Part shown: positions 36,073-45,492 of the stretch, piece after piece
Numbering within the stretch: the first letter of the stretch is position 1
Layout of the letters: every line of letters begins with the position of its first letter
NCBI RefSeq assembly: GCF_025449335.1
Contig: NZ_CP104883.1
Span: 2,844,501 to 2,908,500, forward strand
Source: Bartonella sp. HY328
GTDB lineage: Bacteria > Pseudomonadota > Alphaproteobacteria > Rhizobiales > Rhizobiaceae
DNA: 64,000 bases
Direction: 5' to 3'
Translations under genes and position numbers: made by a program
The notes under the pieces: model-generated
Told to the model about the DNA's origin: nothing
Databases searched by the model: none
What the model saw: only the letters and a program-made list of their open reading frames with translations

Positions 36073-36993
36073 CTACCCCGTCACAATAGTTAAGCTAAAG
36101 AGCTCACTTGGGCGAATAAATAGCTGGAATGCCAACCAAAGCGCCATAATCAATACTAATAAAGCTAATAAAAGACGCAACTGCTCGGCTTTTAACTTGC
36201 GGCCAGCCTTGGTGCCATATTGCGCACCAACAACACCGCCAAGCATTAGCAAAAAGGCCAAAATTACATCAACCGATTGGTTGGTGATTGACTGTAAAAC
36301 CGTGGTAAAGGCGGTGACAAAAGTAATTTGAAAAAGTGATGTTCCAACAACGACATTGGTTGGCACCCGTAAAAGATAAATCAAAGCTGGCACCATGATA
36401 AAACCACCGCCGACACCCATCACGGATGACAAAATACCAATAACAAAGCCAATACCCAAAACAGGAATAACACTGACATAGATTTTTGACGCTTTAAAAC
36501 GCATTTTAAAAGGCAAGCGGTGGATCCAGCCTTGATGTCCAGGCCGGCGAGCTGTCGGCGACATGCCACCACGCGCACGGCGCATGGAGCGCACGCTTTC
36601 AATGGTCATTAATATGCCGATGCCACCAAGCAAAATCACATAGAGCAATGAGATAATGAGATCAAGTTGCCCAATGCGCCGCAAGAGTGAAAACAGCTCA
36701 ATACCAATTGCCGATCCAACTAAACCACCAATAACCAAAAATGTACCCATCTTTATATCAAGGGTACGGCGTTTAAAGTGCGATAACGCGCCCGTGACTG
36801 ATGAAGCAATTACCTGATTGGCTCCTGTCCCAACGGCAATTGCTGGGGGGATATTATAAAAAATTAACAGCGGTGTTATCAAAAAGCCACCACCCACACC
36901 AAAAAGGCCTGACAAAAAACCGACAACGGCCCCCATGCCAATTAAAACCAGCATATTTAAAGACATTTCAGCAATGGGCAGGTAAATACTCAT
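36073..36993 (-). CDS. Sulfite exporter TauE/SafE family (TSUP) permease
   Basis: A 306-residue inner-membrane protein with about eight helices in two repeats. Each repeat has the family block FLSGLFGVGGGFLITPLLI and ILSSVMGVGGGFIMVPALIY. TSUP proteins move sulfite, sulfoacetate or other organosulfur anions. An internal charged loop (RSMRRARGGMSPTARRPGHQ) separates the halves. It is first in a two-gene operon with the TIGR02186 protein. Substrate not determinable from sequence. Confidence 0.9.
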   Translation of the reverse strand: MSIYLPIAEMSLNMLVLIGMGAVVGFLSGLFGVGGGFLITPLLIFYNIPPAIAVGTGANQVIASSVTGALSHFKRRTLDIKMGTFLVIGGLVGSAIGIELFSLLRRIGQLDLIISLLYVILLGGIGILMTIESVRSMRRARGGMSPTARRPGHQGWIHRLPFKMRFKASKIYVSVIPVLGIGFVIGILSSVMGVGGGFIMVPALIYLLRVPTNVVVGTSLFQITFVTAFTTVLQSITNQSVDVILAFLLMLGGVVGAQYGTKAGRKLKAEQLRLLLALLVLIMALWLAFQLFIRPSELFSLTIVTG

Positions 36994-37490
36994 CTCTTAA
37001 ATCCGAAACAGGCTTTTTAACATTTATCGGTCGTCGATTTTAATCCAGCTACAGGGCGATTTAGTTAACCATATTAATGAAGCTAATTTATCTTACACTC
37101 ATGTCCCACACATATAATATAGGATGTAAAGAACAGCACCATCTATAGGTTTTACAAAATTTAGTCCCATAATAGAACAATGATTTAGGCGCTTTTATGC
37201 GGCAATGATAAAAATCGTATAAAACACCCCATTCAATCCATATATTTTGTTAAATTTAAAGATTAAAGCCACAAAATAAATGAAATCATATCATGCAAGT
37301 TTTATTTGAAGTTTATAATAAATTAAAAGCACCCATTATCAATACAATCAATAAAATTAGAAATGGTTAATTTTTTAAGTGATTGATTGGAAAATGCCGC
37401 ATTTAATCCCCAATTAAACAATAATATAGGCCTGAATAGAACCACAACTAGGGTCATTTAAAATTAGTTTTAAATTATAGGACGACAGGA
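36994..37490. other. AT-rich divergent region
   Basis: About 500 bases between the TSUP permease and the YkvA gene, both transcribed away from it. I see no supportable gene, RNA or strong palindrome. It must contain two promoters. Confidence 0.4.
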
Positions 37491-37880
37491 TTGGACAAAA
37501 AACAACTGGATAACATTTTAGCGGCAGGCAGTGAAAACCAGCAGCAATCTCGTGCAACACGTGTTAAAAAACTGTTTTGGGCTACGTTCAAAAAAGCGGC
37601 ACAATATATTCCATTTACCCGCGAACTTGTTGCTGCATATTATTGTGCATTTGATCCTGCCACTCCAAAACATGTTAAGGCAACGCTATTTGCAGCTCTT
37701 GCTTATTTTGTTATGCCTATTGATATCATCCCCGACTTTTTAGCAATTGTTGGCTTTAGTGATGATATAACGGTACTAGCTGCGGCCCTTGCCACCATTA
37801 AACCTTATATCAATGAGCAGCATTTTGACCTAGCTGATGAGGCATTAGAAGCAAAAAACGTGAAAAAAAGTGCATATTAA
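37491..37880 (+). CDS. YkvA family (DUF1232) protein
   Basis: A 129-residue protein with TTG start at 37491, six bases after AGGACG; no ATG occurs before the conserved core. The DUF1232 signature is clear: HVKATLFAALAYFVMPIDIIPDFLAIVGFSDDITVLAAALATI, with the PxDxIPDF motif in a helical hairpin that may insert in the membrane. Function of the family is unknown. It appears to be a single-gene unit. Confidence 0.85.
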   Translation: MDKKQLDNILAAGSENQQQSRATRVKKLFWATFKKAAQYIPFTRELVAAYYCAFDPATPKHVKATLFAALAYFVMPIDIIPDFLAIVGFSDDITVLAAALATIKPYINEQHFDLADEALEAKNVKKSAY

Positions 37881-38109
37881 GCAGAAAAATATACACTTAT
37901 TCACTTTTTAGTAACCCTATTTAAGCCATTATTGATTTGTTTTATAAAACTTGCCATTAAATTGGTATTTGCTAATTTTGGCTTAAACAATTAAAAGACA
38001 AAAATTATTTGAGTAATAGTCGTTTTGGCACTTTATGATATGGCTTTTGATAAGCTAAAACCAAACGACTAAAGATAAACAAAAATGAAACAAAAAGTGA
38101 GCTGGTATA

Positions 38110-38625
38110 ATGATGTTTGGAAAAACTTTTGTTGCAGCGTCAATCATGACCATTGGATTGACCCTTGGTTTGGCAACTGCCGCCATGGCACAGAGCCCAA
38201 CACGGTTAAATCAGTTTGATTACTGGGGCGCTTATTCCTATAAGGCTGGAAATAGCACTGTTTGCTATATTTTGTCGGCACCAACGAAACAAGAGCCATC
38301 AAGCGTCAATCATGGTGATAATTTCTTCCTTATTTCCAAGCGTCCTGATGGATCAGCAAGTTTTGAACCGCAATTTATGGCTGGCTACAATTTGCGCAAC
38401 AATGTAACAGTTACAATTGATGGCAAAGGTAGCTTCTCACTTTTCACTAAAGAAAAGTCAGCTTGGATTGAAACATCACAAAATGAATCAAAGTTGGTAG
38501 CAGCAATGCGTGGCGGCACAACAATGGTGGTTAAAGCTGTATCAGCACGCGGTACCAATACAACATACACATATTCGCTTAAGGGCATTACCGCTGCATT
38601 AAACTCCATGAAAAATTGCAAATAA
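38110..38625 (+). CDS. IalB-like invasion-associated family protein
   Basis: A 171-residue secreted protein. Signal peptide MMFGKTFVAASIMTIGLTLG...AMAQ, then WGAYSYKAGNSTVCYILSAP, FFLISKRPDGSASFEPQFMAGY, a KEKSAWIE segment, and a C-terminal VVKAVSARGTNTTYTYSLKGITAALNSMKNCK. The VCYILSAPTKQEP block and SLKG...A tail resemble IalB-family proteins, though it is diverged from the copy at 28283. Two cysteines, one near each end of the mature chain, could pair. Role unknown; envelope or surface. Confidence 0.78.
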   Translation: MMFGKTFVAASIMTIGLTLGLATAAMAQSPTRLNQFDYWGAYSYKAGNSTVCYILSAPTKQEPSSVNHGDNFFLISKRPDGSASFEPQFMAGYNLRNNVTVTIDGKGSFSLFTKEKSAWIETSQNESKLVAAMRGGTTMVVKAVSARGTNTTYTYSLKGITAALNSMKNCK

Positions 38626-39133
38626 TTTGCTTTAATCCACAACTGGCAAAATTTGCAAAATATGGACAGGTATGGGCTAGCTGAGTTAAAGTTGTTATTT
38701 TAAATGCTTTAAATAAATTCAAAAACTTATTTAACTTAATAAACCCATGTGTTTTCACATGGGTTTTTCATTTTATAGCTTTAGTCATTTTACTAGCTTG
38801 ATAGTCATCATCTTAGCTATAAGTATCCTATTGGGTGTTAATAAAAGCTCGCTGTTTATCACTATTTTAAAAAAACGTGACCTTTTAGAATTTTCATGAT
38901 ATAAGCCGACTTTAACAAAATATACATTTTCATCTATGGAATAGAGATATTTGCACCTATTTGCATTAACTTGACTGATGAAGCTTAAAATAAGCAATCG
39001 CAAGGGTAGCCTATTAGGGATGATAAGGATTAAACATTTCGATTTACAAATTGAAATTTCCTTGCGTCTTCGTGCAATGAATAAGTGCCATAATGAAACC
39101 AACCATAAAGCCTTTAGATAATCGAGCCTATTA
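38626..39133. other. Intergenic region before rlmN
   Basis: About 500 bases holding the IalB-like gene's terminator at its left and the rlmN promoter at its right. A minus-strand open frame of 118 codons fills much of it, but its composition (Leu/Ile/Arg/Lys only) and lack of a ribosome site argue against a gene. Confidence 0.4.
38741..38768 (+). terminator. Intrinsic terminator after the IalB-like gene
   Basis: Eleven-base arms AAACCCATGTG / CACATGGGTTT around TTTT, followed by T's. Confidence 0.85.
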
Positions 39134-40351
39134 ATGAGCATTTCTTATGATTTAGCCCCTGTTGGTGCATGTCACAAAGCCCCCCCACTTGTTGGCATGA
39201 GTGAAGCTCTGCCTGCCCTTATTGGCATGAGCCGCGAAGAAATGGCGCAAGCGCTAGAAAAAATTGGCGTTCCGGCGCGCCAAACACGTATGCGTGTTGG
39301 GCAATTATGGCACTGGCTTTATGTACGGGGCGTTTCGTCTTTTGATGATATGTTTAATATTTCTAAAGAATTGCGACAAAAACTTGCACAAAGCTTTACT
39401 ATAGCCCGCCCAGAAATTGTAACCGAGCAAATTTCAAGCGATGGTACACGCAAGTGGTTATTGCGTTTCCCACCGCGCGGTGCGGGGCGCCCAGTCGAGA
39501 TTGAAACCGTTTATATACCTGAAGAAGGGCGCGGTACGCTTTGTATTTCAAGTCAAGTTGGCTGCACCCTTACTTGCTCATTTTGCCATACTGGCACACA
39601 GCGCATGGTACGCAATTTAACCTCGGAAGAAATTTTGGCGCAATTATTGGTTGCCCGTGACAAACTTGGTGATTTTCCAGATAAGGATACGCCTGATGGC
39701 GCGATTGTACCTGAAGAAGGGCGCAAAATTTCCAACATCGTTATGATGGGTATGGGTGAACCGCTTTATAATTTTGAAAGCGTTAAAAAGGCCCTATTAA
39801 TTGCCTCTGATGGCGAAGGTATTTCACTATCTAAGCGCCGCATAACTCTATCAACCTCGGGTGTTGTACCAGAAATCTACCGCACGGGCGATGAAATAGG
39901 CGTTATGCTTGCCATATCGCTCCATGCGGTGCGTGATGATTTGCGCGACTTGCTTGTGCCAATCAATAAAAAATACCCGTTAGAGCAATTAATGGAAGCC
40001 TGTCGCAATTATCCCGGCCTTTCCAATGCACGGCGTATTACCTTTGAATATGTGATGCTCAAAGATGTTAATGACGGCGTTGAAGATGCAAAGCGTTTGG
40101 TTAAGTTATTACAAGGCATTCCGGCAAAGATTAATCTCATTCCATTTAATCCATGGCCGGGCACCAATTATCAATGTTCAGATTGGGAGCAGATTGAACT
40201 TTTCGCCGATATTATCAATCGTGCGGGCTATGCATCGCCCATCCGCACGCCTCGTGGCCGTGATATTCTTGCTGCCTGCGGTCAATTGAAATCTGCCTCA
40301 GAACGCATGCGCAAAGCTGACCGCGAAAAGCTTGCTGCAGCTAATGCATAA
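39134..40351 (+). CDS. rlmN: 23S rRNA (adenine-2503-C2)-methyltransferase RlmN
   Basis: A 405-residue radical SAM methyltransferase acting on A2503 of 23S rRNA and on A37 of some tRNAs. The cluster motif CTLTCSFCHTG (CxxxCxxC), the substrate motif NIVMMGMGEPLYNF and the C-terminal AACGQL with its catalytic Cys are present, together with TRKWLLRF and PVEIETVYIPE. The first 30 residues (AYDLAPVGACHK-type) are variable. Start ATG 39134 is retained because relatives have similar extensions. It is followed by a terminator. Confidence 0.96.
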   Translation: MSISYDLAPVGACHKAPPLVGMSEALPALIGMSREEMAQALEKIGVPARQTRMRVGQLWHWLYVRGVSSFDDMFNISKELRQKLAQSFTIARPEIVTEQISSDGTRKWLLRFPPRGAGRPVEIETVYIPEEGRGTLCISSQVGCTLTCSFCHTGTQRMVRNLTSEEILAQLLVARDKLGDFPDKDTPDGAIVPEEGRKISNIVMMGMGEPLYNFESVKKALLIASDGEGISLSKRRITLSTSGVVPEIYRTGDEIGVMLAISLHAVRDDLRDLLVPINKKYPLEQLMEACRNYPGLSNARRITFEYVMLKDVNDGVEDAKRLVKLLQGIPAKINLIPFNPWPGTNYQCSDWEQIELFADIINRAGYASPIRTPRGRDILAACGQLKSASERMRKADREKLAAANA

Positions 40352-40379
40352 AGAAAAATTCTAACAACTTATTAAAACG

Positions 40380-40410
40380 AAAGCCCTGAACATTTTTCGG
40401 GGCTTTTTTA
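40380..40410 (+). terminator. Intrinsic terminator after rlmN
   Basis: Stem AAAGCCCTGAA / TTCGGGGCTTT with one G-U pair and a short loop, followed by TTTTTTA, 28 bases beyond the rlmN stop. Confidence 0.8.
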
Positions 40411-40565
40411 TTTTCATTCGCTACAAAACACCTTGTTAAAGGCCAAAAAATAGACAACAAATCAAGAAAAGAATAAAAAGTGCTTTATGAAAACGTATTT
40501 TTAGGTTTTAAAAGACTAAGATTATTAAAACTCTGATAAATTATTGCAGCAAAGGGAGGGTGTAA

Positions 40566-42065
40566 ATGGCTTTATCAGCAGAATTACATTTGCGGCACTC
40601 TCAACAGCTGGTAATGACATCGCAATTGGTGCAGTCAATTAAATTATTGGCTATGACCGGTATTGAGCTTGAGCGCTTCATTAATGAAGAGGTAGAGCGC
40701 AACCCATTGCTTGATCTTGCAAGTAAAAATGATAGTGATATTAAAGATACTCGCCCCAGCAATGATGAAACACCAAGCCTCACCATTGAAGAGTTGCAAA
40801 AATCAGCCTTTAGTCAAAATGAAAACATCGCCGCCGATAGTGCGATGATTAACGATAATATCTATGATAGCGCTCCAAGAATCGATGATGCTAAACAGCC
40901 CGATATAAGGGCGGATTTTCGTCTAAAAGCGACTACAAATAGCGACATTGACGATATTGCACAATTTATCAGTGCACCGATTAGCCTTCGTGCTCATATT
41001 GACGAACAAATTCTTTATAGTTTTCATGGATCGGTTGATCGTTTTATAGCTCGTGACCTTGCGGATCAAATTGACGAATCAGGTTATTTTGTCGGCGACA
41101 CAGAAGAAACTGCTTTGCGGCTTAATCAACCAATTGCAAAAGTAGAAAACATTTTAAAACGCCTGCAAGGATTTGATCCTATAGGTATTTTTGCCAAGGA
41201 TTTGGCTGGCTGTCTTGCCCTGCAACTTAAAGAAAAAAATCGCTACGATCCAGCGATGGCAAAGCTGCTTACCCATTTAGAAGATCTTGCAAAACGAGAT
41301 TTTGTTAAATTAAAGCGGATTTGCGGAGTTGATGAAGAAGACTTAATCGACATGCTTGGCGAAATTCGCGCGCTTGATCCAAAACCAGGGCTTGCCTTTA
41401 GCTCAAGCCCAACCGATATTATCGCGCCTGATGTCTTTATTACGCATAGCGGCAATGATTTTAGAGTTGAACTTAATCCACATTTATTGCCCAAAATCTT
41501 AATTAATGAAAATTACAGCAATATTGTTTGCAAAGACAAAACTGATCAAGAATTTTTAAGCAATGCATTACAAAATGCCAATTGGTTATTAAAAGCATTA
41601 GACCAGCGTGCAAATACGCTCTTGCTGGTGGTAAGTGAGATAGTGCGCCAACAACAGGGCTTCTTGCGCCACGGCATTAGTCATTTAAAACCATTAAGCA
41701 TGACTGCATTAGCTGACAAAATTGGACTTCATGAATCAACCATCAGCCGAGTTACAACCAATAAATATGTCGCAACGCCACGTGGTACGCTTGATCTGCG
41801 CTTTTTTTTCACCACCGCCATTGCGGCAGCCGATGGCAGCGAAGCGCATTCATCAGAATCTGTGCGTCATCGTATCAAGCAATTGATCCATGATGAACCA
41901 GCCAATGCCATATTATCCGATGATAATTTGGTTGATTTGCTAAAAAAAGAGGGCATGGATATTGCTCGGCGAACCGTTGCCAAATACCGCGAAGCGATGA
42001 ATATTCCATCCTCTGTTGCACGGCGGCGTGAGAAAAAAGCGCGAATTTTGTCCACAAAAGCCTAA
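40566..42065 (+). CDS. rpoN: RNA polymerase sigma-54 factor
   Basis: A 499-residue sigma-54. Region I is Gln/Leu-rich (LRHSQQLVMTSQLVQSIKLL, with ELERFINEEVERNPLL), followed by the acidic region II. Core-binding and helix-turn-helix segments follow (HGISHLKPLSMTALADKIGLHESTISRVTTNKYVATP), and the RpoN box ARRTVAKYREAMNIP is near the C terminus. GGGAGGG precedes the ATG. In Rhizobiales it controls nitrogen, C4-dicarboxylate and other genes with -24/-12 promoters. It leads a rpoN-hpf-ptsN series on the plus strand, the usual order. Confidence 0.97.
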   Translation: MALSAELHLRHSQQLVMTSQLVQSIKLLAMTGIELERFINEEVERNPLLDLASKNDSDIKDTRPSNDETPSLTIEELQKSAFSQNENIAADSAMINDNIYDSAPRIDDAKQPDIRADFRLKATTNSDIDDIAQFISAPISLRAHIDEQILYSFHGSVDRFIARDLADQIDESGYFVGDTEETALRLNQPIAKVENILKRLQGFDPIGIFAKDLAGCLALQLKEKNRYDPAMAKLLTHLEDLAKRDFVKLKRICGVDEEDLIDMLGEIRALDPKPGLAFSSSPTDIIAPDVFITHSGNDFRVELNPHLLPKILINENYSNIVCKDKTDQEFLSNALQNANWLLKALDQRANTLLLVVSEIVRQQQGFLRHGISHLKPLSMTALADKIGLHESTISRVTTNKYVATPRGTLDLRFFFTTAIAAADGSEAHSSESVRHRIKQLIHDEPANAILSDDNLVDLLKKEGMDIARRTVAKYREAMNIPSSVARRREKKARILSTKA

Positions 42066-42216
42066 TTTCCATGATTGACATTTGCTTAATTTACGAATAG
42101 AACCCCGCAAAACTGGTGCTCAAATCAACTTGTTTGTGGAAGATGCGGATAGTATTTGCGCTATTCATCGGTTAGGGCTACATTGGTCTTGTAACAAATA
42201 ATAAACGAGGTTCACA

Positions 42217-42804
42217 ATGTCGCTACGCATCTCAGGACAGCATATGGATATCGGTGATGCTTTCCGCACCCGAATTGAAGAGCGCATCAATGATGCAATC
42301 TCTAAATATTTTGCTGATGGCACTACAGGGCATATAACTGTAACAAAGTCAGGGGCAAAATATTCTGCCGATTGCGTATTACATTTAAGCACTGGTGCGG
42401 TATTGCAAACCACCGGTGAAGCAATGGATCCGCAAGGCGCATTTGACGCCGCTGCTGAACGCATTGAAAAACGCCTACGCCGTTATAAGCGCCGCATCAA
42501 GTCTCATAAGAACGAGTCTACCAGTCAAGCTTTTGCTGATGTTGCTTATCGGGTTATGGAACCTGTCCCTGATGAAGAGGACGATTTTCCAGAAGATTAT
42601 GCACCAACAATTGTTGCAGAAACATCCATGGCGCTGCGCCTATTATCGGTTGCAGATGCCGTCATTGAACTTGATTTGATGGATAATCCTGTCCTTGTTT
42701 TCCGCAATGCGGGAAGTGAAAAAGTTAATATTGTTTATCGCCGTGCCGATGGCAATATTGGTTGGATTGATCCATCAAATGTAAAACATACTGGAAGTAA
42801 CTAA
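42217..42804 (+). CDS. hpf: Ribosome hibernation promoting factor, long form
   Basis: A 195-residue protein. Residues 1-110 form the S30AE ribosome-binding domain (SLRISGQHMDIGDAFRTRIEERINDAISKYF, ...ERIEKRLRRYKRRIKSHK), then an acidic linker, then the C-terminal dimerisation domain (ALRLLSVADAVIELDLMDNPVLVFRNA, VNIVYRRADGNIGWIDP). Long HPF forms 100S ribosome dimers in stationary phase. It follows rpoN by 151 bases and precedes ptsN by 64. Confidence 0.95.
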   Translation: MSLRISGQHMDIGDAFRTRIEERINDAISKYFADGTTGHITVTKSGAKYSADCVLHLSTGAVLQTTGEAMDPQGAFDAAAERIEKRLRRYKRRIKSHKNESTSQAFADVAYRVMEPVPDEEDDFPEDYAPTIVAETSMALRLLSVADAVIELDLMDNPVLVFRNAGSEKVNIVYRRADGNIGWIDPSNVKHTGSN

Positions 42805-42868
42805 GTTTAGCCCTATATGGTGCAAATTAAACTTTACCAGTAACTATGCTGACTGAAGGGAAGCAAAT

Positions 42869-43333
42869 ATGATGGGTTTAAGTGATCTGATCGCGCCGGA
42901 AGCTATTATTCCGGCGTTAAAAGCGAGTTCGAAAAAACAGCTTTTACAGATTATGGCCGAAAGAGCTGCAGAATTGACCGGATTACCGGAGCGCGATATA
43001 TTCGACACAATTTTGCAACGTGAAAAACTTGGTTCAACAGCTGTGGGCAATGGCATTGCTATTCCACATGGTAAATTGCCAGACATTGATAAAATTGTTG
43101 GTGTTTTTGCACGATTGCAAAATCCTGTCGATTTTGAAGCGCTTGACGATCAACCCGTTGATCTTGTTTTTCTTCTTCTTGCTCCAGAAGGTTCTGGCGC
43201 AGATCACTTGAAAGCATTGTCACGAATTGCACGCTTATTACGCGATAGTGATATGGTCAATAAATTACGCAATAGCCACGATTCGCAGGCCCTTTATTCA
43301 CTGTTAACTGATCACGCTGTGACAGCCGCATAG
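42869..43333 (+). CDS. ptsN: PTS IIA-like nitrogen regulatory protein PtsN (EIIA-Ntr)
   Basis: A 154-residue phosphocarrier of the nitrogen PTS. The phosphorylated His lies in GIAIPHGKLP (about residue 67). Other blocks are DTILQREKLGSTAVGNG, LQNPVDFEALDDQPVDLVFLLLAPEGSGADHLKALS and IARLLRD. It receives phosphate from EI-Ntr and NPr and regulates potassium transport, nitrogen and metabolic functions. Two tandem ATGs begin the gene; GAAGGGA precedes them. Terminator follows. Confidence 0.96.
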   Translation: MMGLSDLIAPEAIIPALKASSKKQLLQIMAERAAELTGLPERDIFDTILQREKLGSTAVGNGIAIPHGKLPDIDKIVGVFARLQNPVDFEALDDQPVDLVFLLLAPEGSGADHLKALSRIARLLRDSDMVNKLRNSHDSQALYSLLTDHAVTAA

Positions 43334-43352
43334 TGTTTTTTAAAAAAATAGC

Positions 43353-43378
43353 AAAGCCCGCTTCATGCGGGCTTTTTT
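43353..43378 (+). terminator. Intrinsic terminator after ptsN
   Basis: Nine-base GC-rich arms AAAGCCCGC / GCGGGCTTT around TTCAT, followed by T's, 20 bases past the ptsN stop. Confidence 0.92.
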
Positions 43379-43530
43379 ATTAAAATTATCTTATTCTTAA
43401 ATACCGATAATAAATCTCGGGCCAAAACCCAAACTTAATTATAATTGTCAAAATGTAAAATTGCCCATATGGAAGCACAAAACCGGTAATTTTTGTTGAA
43501 CGCTATTATAATGGATGGGACATTGAAAAA

Positions 43531-44022
43531 ATGTTTTGGCAAATAAAAGCAGACGAGCTTAACCAAATTTACCCAGTAGCAAAGTTGCCAGATTTAGCTT
43601 TTGCGCTTGAAAAGCAAATAATCACCAGCGATGAAGCGCAAAATTTTATTATTGCAAGCCTTAATGATCAATCGGAGCCGCATTTTTTTGATCTTGCTAT
43701 TGAAACTGACCAATTTACATTTATCAATAATATTATCAGCTATTTAGATGAAGAGAATGAAAATTATCAAAAAAAGCTATGGGTTTATATTTTCCTAAGT
43801 TGGCTTAAACTTTACGCGGATTATCATCAAAATCGGTTTAAATTGCTTGATCATATTTACATTGTGCTTGAAAGGCCAATTTTTTTAACACCGCTTGAAG
43901 AATATTATCAGTTTTTAGATGATGAAATTGTTATTGCCAATTACCGTGATCAACAGCGACAGATCATATTAAAAAAATTAGCGGTGGAGTTAGAATTGCC
44001 TTTTAGCAAAAAACCACAGTAA
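43531..44022 (+). CDS. Hypothetical protein (orphan, acidic, soluble)
   Basis: A 163-residue protein that I do not recognise. It has no signal peptide or membrane helix, is acidic and rich in Asp, Glu, Ile, Leu, Tyr and Phe (FWQIKADELNQIYPVAKL, FINNIISYLDEENENYQKK, PLEEYYQFLDDE). Composition suggests a mostly helical cytosolic protein. Coding potential is supported by sensible residue use over the full frame and an ATG start, but no clear ribosome site is seen. More AT-rich than its neighbours. It sits alone between ptsN's terminator and the DUF1402 gene; size and style are compatible with an immunity-type or similar accessory protein, which is only a guess. Confidence 0.65.
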   Translation: MFWQIKADELNQIYPVAKLPDLAFALEKQIITSDEAQNFIIASLNDQSEPHFFDLAIETDQFTFINNIISYLDEENENYQKKLWVYIFLSWLKLYADYHQNRFKLLDHIYIVLERPIFLTPLEEYYQFLDDEIVIANYRDQQRQIILKKLAVELELPFSKKPQ

Positions 44023-44237
44023 AAGTTAATATTTGCCAATTAAAATTCATCTACAAATACTTTATCATGAACTTTTTAATAATTTAGCAAAGTTAACCTT
44101 AGCGGCAAAAGCTATGGAACTATGTTTTTTAACTTGTATCAACACTTATAAATCATTTAATGATGAGCTCTTTTCCCATTAAGCAACACCAATTGATAGG
44201 ACAGGCCTTGGCCGAAGCTCTTCAAATTAACAAAAGT

Positions 44238-45236
44238 TTAAAATAGCGATTCAAGTTCCTTGGCCTTGGTATTTACAAACCAGCCATAATAATTTTCTTC
44301 AGGATATTTAATTGGTTTATTCTCTGATTTAAGCTGCTTATTCAAGCTTGCCAAGGCTCGCGCACGCTCATCAGCTCCGCCAGTATTATAAAGGGTTGAT
44401 GTGAGGCCTGGATTTTTAGAAATATCCATGTCTGCAATCTGACGATAGGAGTCTATCGACTGGCGAATTGTGGCGGCGATATAAGGCAAGGTCAAATCAG
44501 GATCCATAATAGCGCGATACACTGCATCACCATTATTAGCATCAAGTTTTGGTAGGCCGGATATTTGATGCACGCGATCAGAAACTTTTAAGGCGGTAAG
44601 TGGGTTGACCTGCCCTAGGCCAAATGTTTGACCTGCGTAAAAGGGTTGAAAAAACACCGCACTAAAGCGATTATTTGGAAAAGACTTGCCATCAACGGTT
44701 TTACCACGGAATTTTTCGTTCCAAACCTTTTCACGACATGACCACAAGCGATAACTATCGGTAAATTGGTTGCATGTTTCAAATTGTGGCCTTGCAATAA
44801 AAGCACCAATCTTCTCGCCTTGATAAGAAAAACTTACCCCTTGTTTAGCCCAAGACATGCCCTTAACATAATAGGTTTGGATACGATCATAAACATCAAC
44901 ATTATAGGTATGTTCACCAATAATTGCACCAGCAATATGAACGGGCGAAATGCCATAGGCTTTGGCGGTTGCCTCAATACGTTTACGCAGACGCGCATCA
45001 TTTTTAATGAAGTTAAAAACCTTATTGAATTTTGCATCATAGGTTGTTGCAAGCTCCTGGGTGCGGCGCGCTGATGCGCCAGGAATAGCAGGCTGCACCT
45101 CATTGCGATTGCCCGCAGGCACTAATGTTGCCGCACTCAAATTCTGCATGGTGACCATCATCACAAGGCTAGTCGTAAAAACCATTTTTCCTAAATTTTT
45201 GAAAAAGCGGCTTTTTGATTGGATTGCATTAAGCAT
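44238..45236 (-). CDS. DUF1402 family exported protein, lysozyme-fold-like
   Basis: A 332-residue exported protein. I use the ATG at 45234-45236 (MLNAIQSKSRFFKNLGKMVF) because it gives a normal signal peptide ending near NLSAA; a GTG 63 bases upstream gives an odd Cys-rich leader. The family landmarks are AKAYGISPVHIAGAIIGEHTYNVD and GQTFGLGQVNPLTALKVSD, followed by PYIAATIRQSIDSY and LYNTGG. The Glu of IIGEHTYN, the GLGQVNPLTAL block and the LYNTGG turn parallel the catalytic Glu, GLMQI-PxTA and NxG motifs of lytic transglycosylases, so a cell-wall role is likely. Mostly confined to Rhizobiales as far as I know. Confidence 0.82.
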   Translation of the reverse strand: MLNAIQSKSRFFKNLGKMVFTTSLVMMVTMQNLSAATLVPAGNRNEVQPAIPGASARRTQELATTYDAKFNKVFNFIKNDARLRKRIEATAKAYGISPVHIAGAIIGEHTYNVDVYDRIQTYYVKGMSWAKQGVSFSYQGEKIGAFIARPQFETCNQFTDSYRLWSCREKVWNEKFRGKTVDGKSFPNNRFSAVFFQPFYAGQTFGLGQVNPLTALKVSDRVHQISGLPKLDANNGDAVYRAIMDPDLTLPYIAATIRQSIDSYRQIADMDISKNPGLTSTLYNTGGADERARALASLNKQLKSENKPIKYPEENYYGWFVNTKAKELESLF

Positions 45237-45440
45237 GGGCAACTCGTCAAACGAAATGGGGCAAAGGCAAGAACATAAATATAAGTTTAATCTTACCACA
45301 GGAAGTTATGTAATAATTAACCATAAGTCATAAGTCGAGCGCAATTTTTAATTTAGATGATGATCACAGGATATTGTTGCAAATCTGCACTTAAAGACGC
45401 AAGTTTAGCGCAAATGCGAAGATTTGGCTTAAAAGGCAAG

Positions 45441-45475
45441 AAAAAAACCGCTTTGTAAAACAAAGCGGTTTTTTT
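45441..45475. terminator. Bidirectional-looking terminator after ctpA
   Basis: Sixteen perfect pairs, AAAAAAACCGCTTTGT / ACAAAGCGGTTTTTTT, around AAA. T runs lie on both sides; on the minus strand it closes the envC-ctpA operon, 18 bases past the ctpA stop. Confidence 0.92.
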
Positions 45476-45492
45476 AAAAACTAATAATAGTT

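Noticed and set aside
38785..39141. 118-codon minus-strand frame between the IalB-like gene and rlmN
   Set aside because: Skewed to Leu, Ile, Arg and Lys, no ribosome site, overlaps the rlmN start, and no domain-like pattern.
44160..44246. 28-codon plus-strand frame starting ATGATGAGC, MMSSFPIKQHQ...
   Set aside because: No ribosome site, overlaps the end of the DUF1402 gene, and too short to judge.
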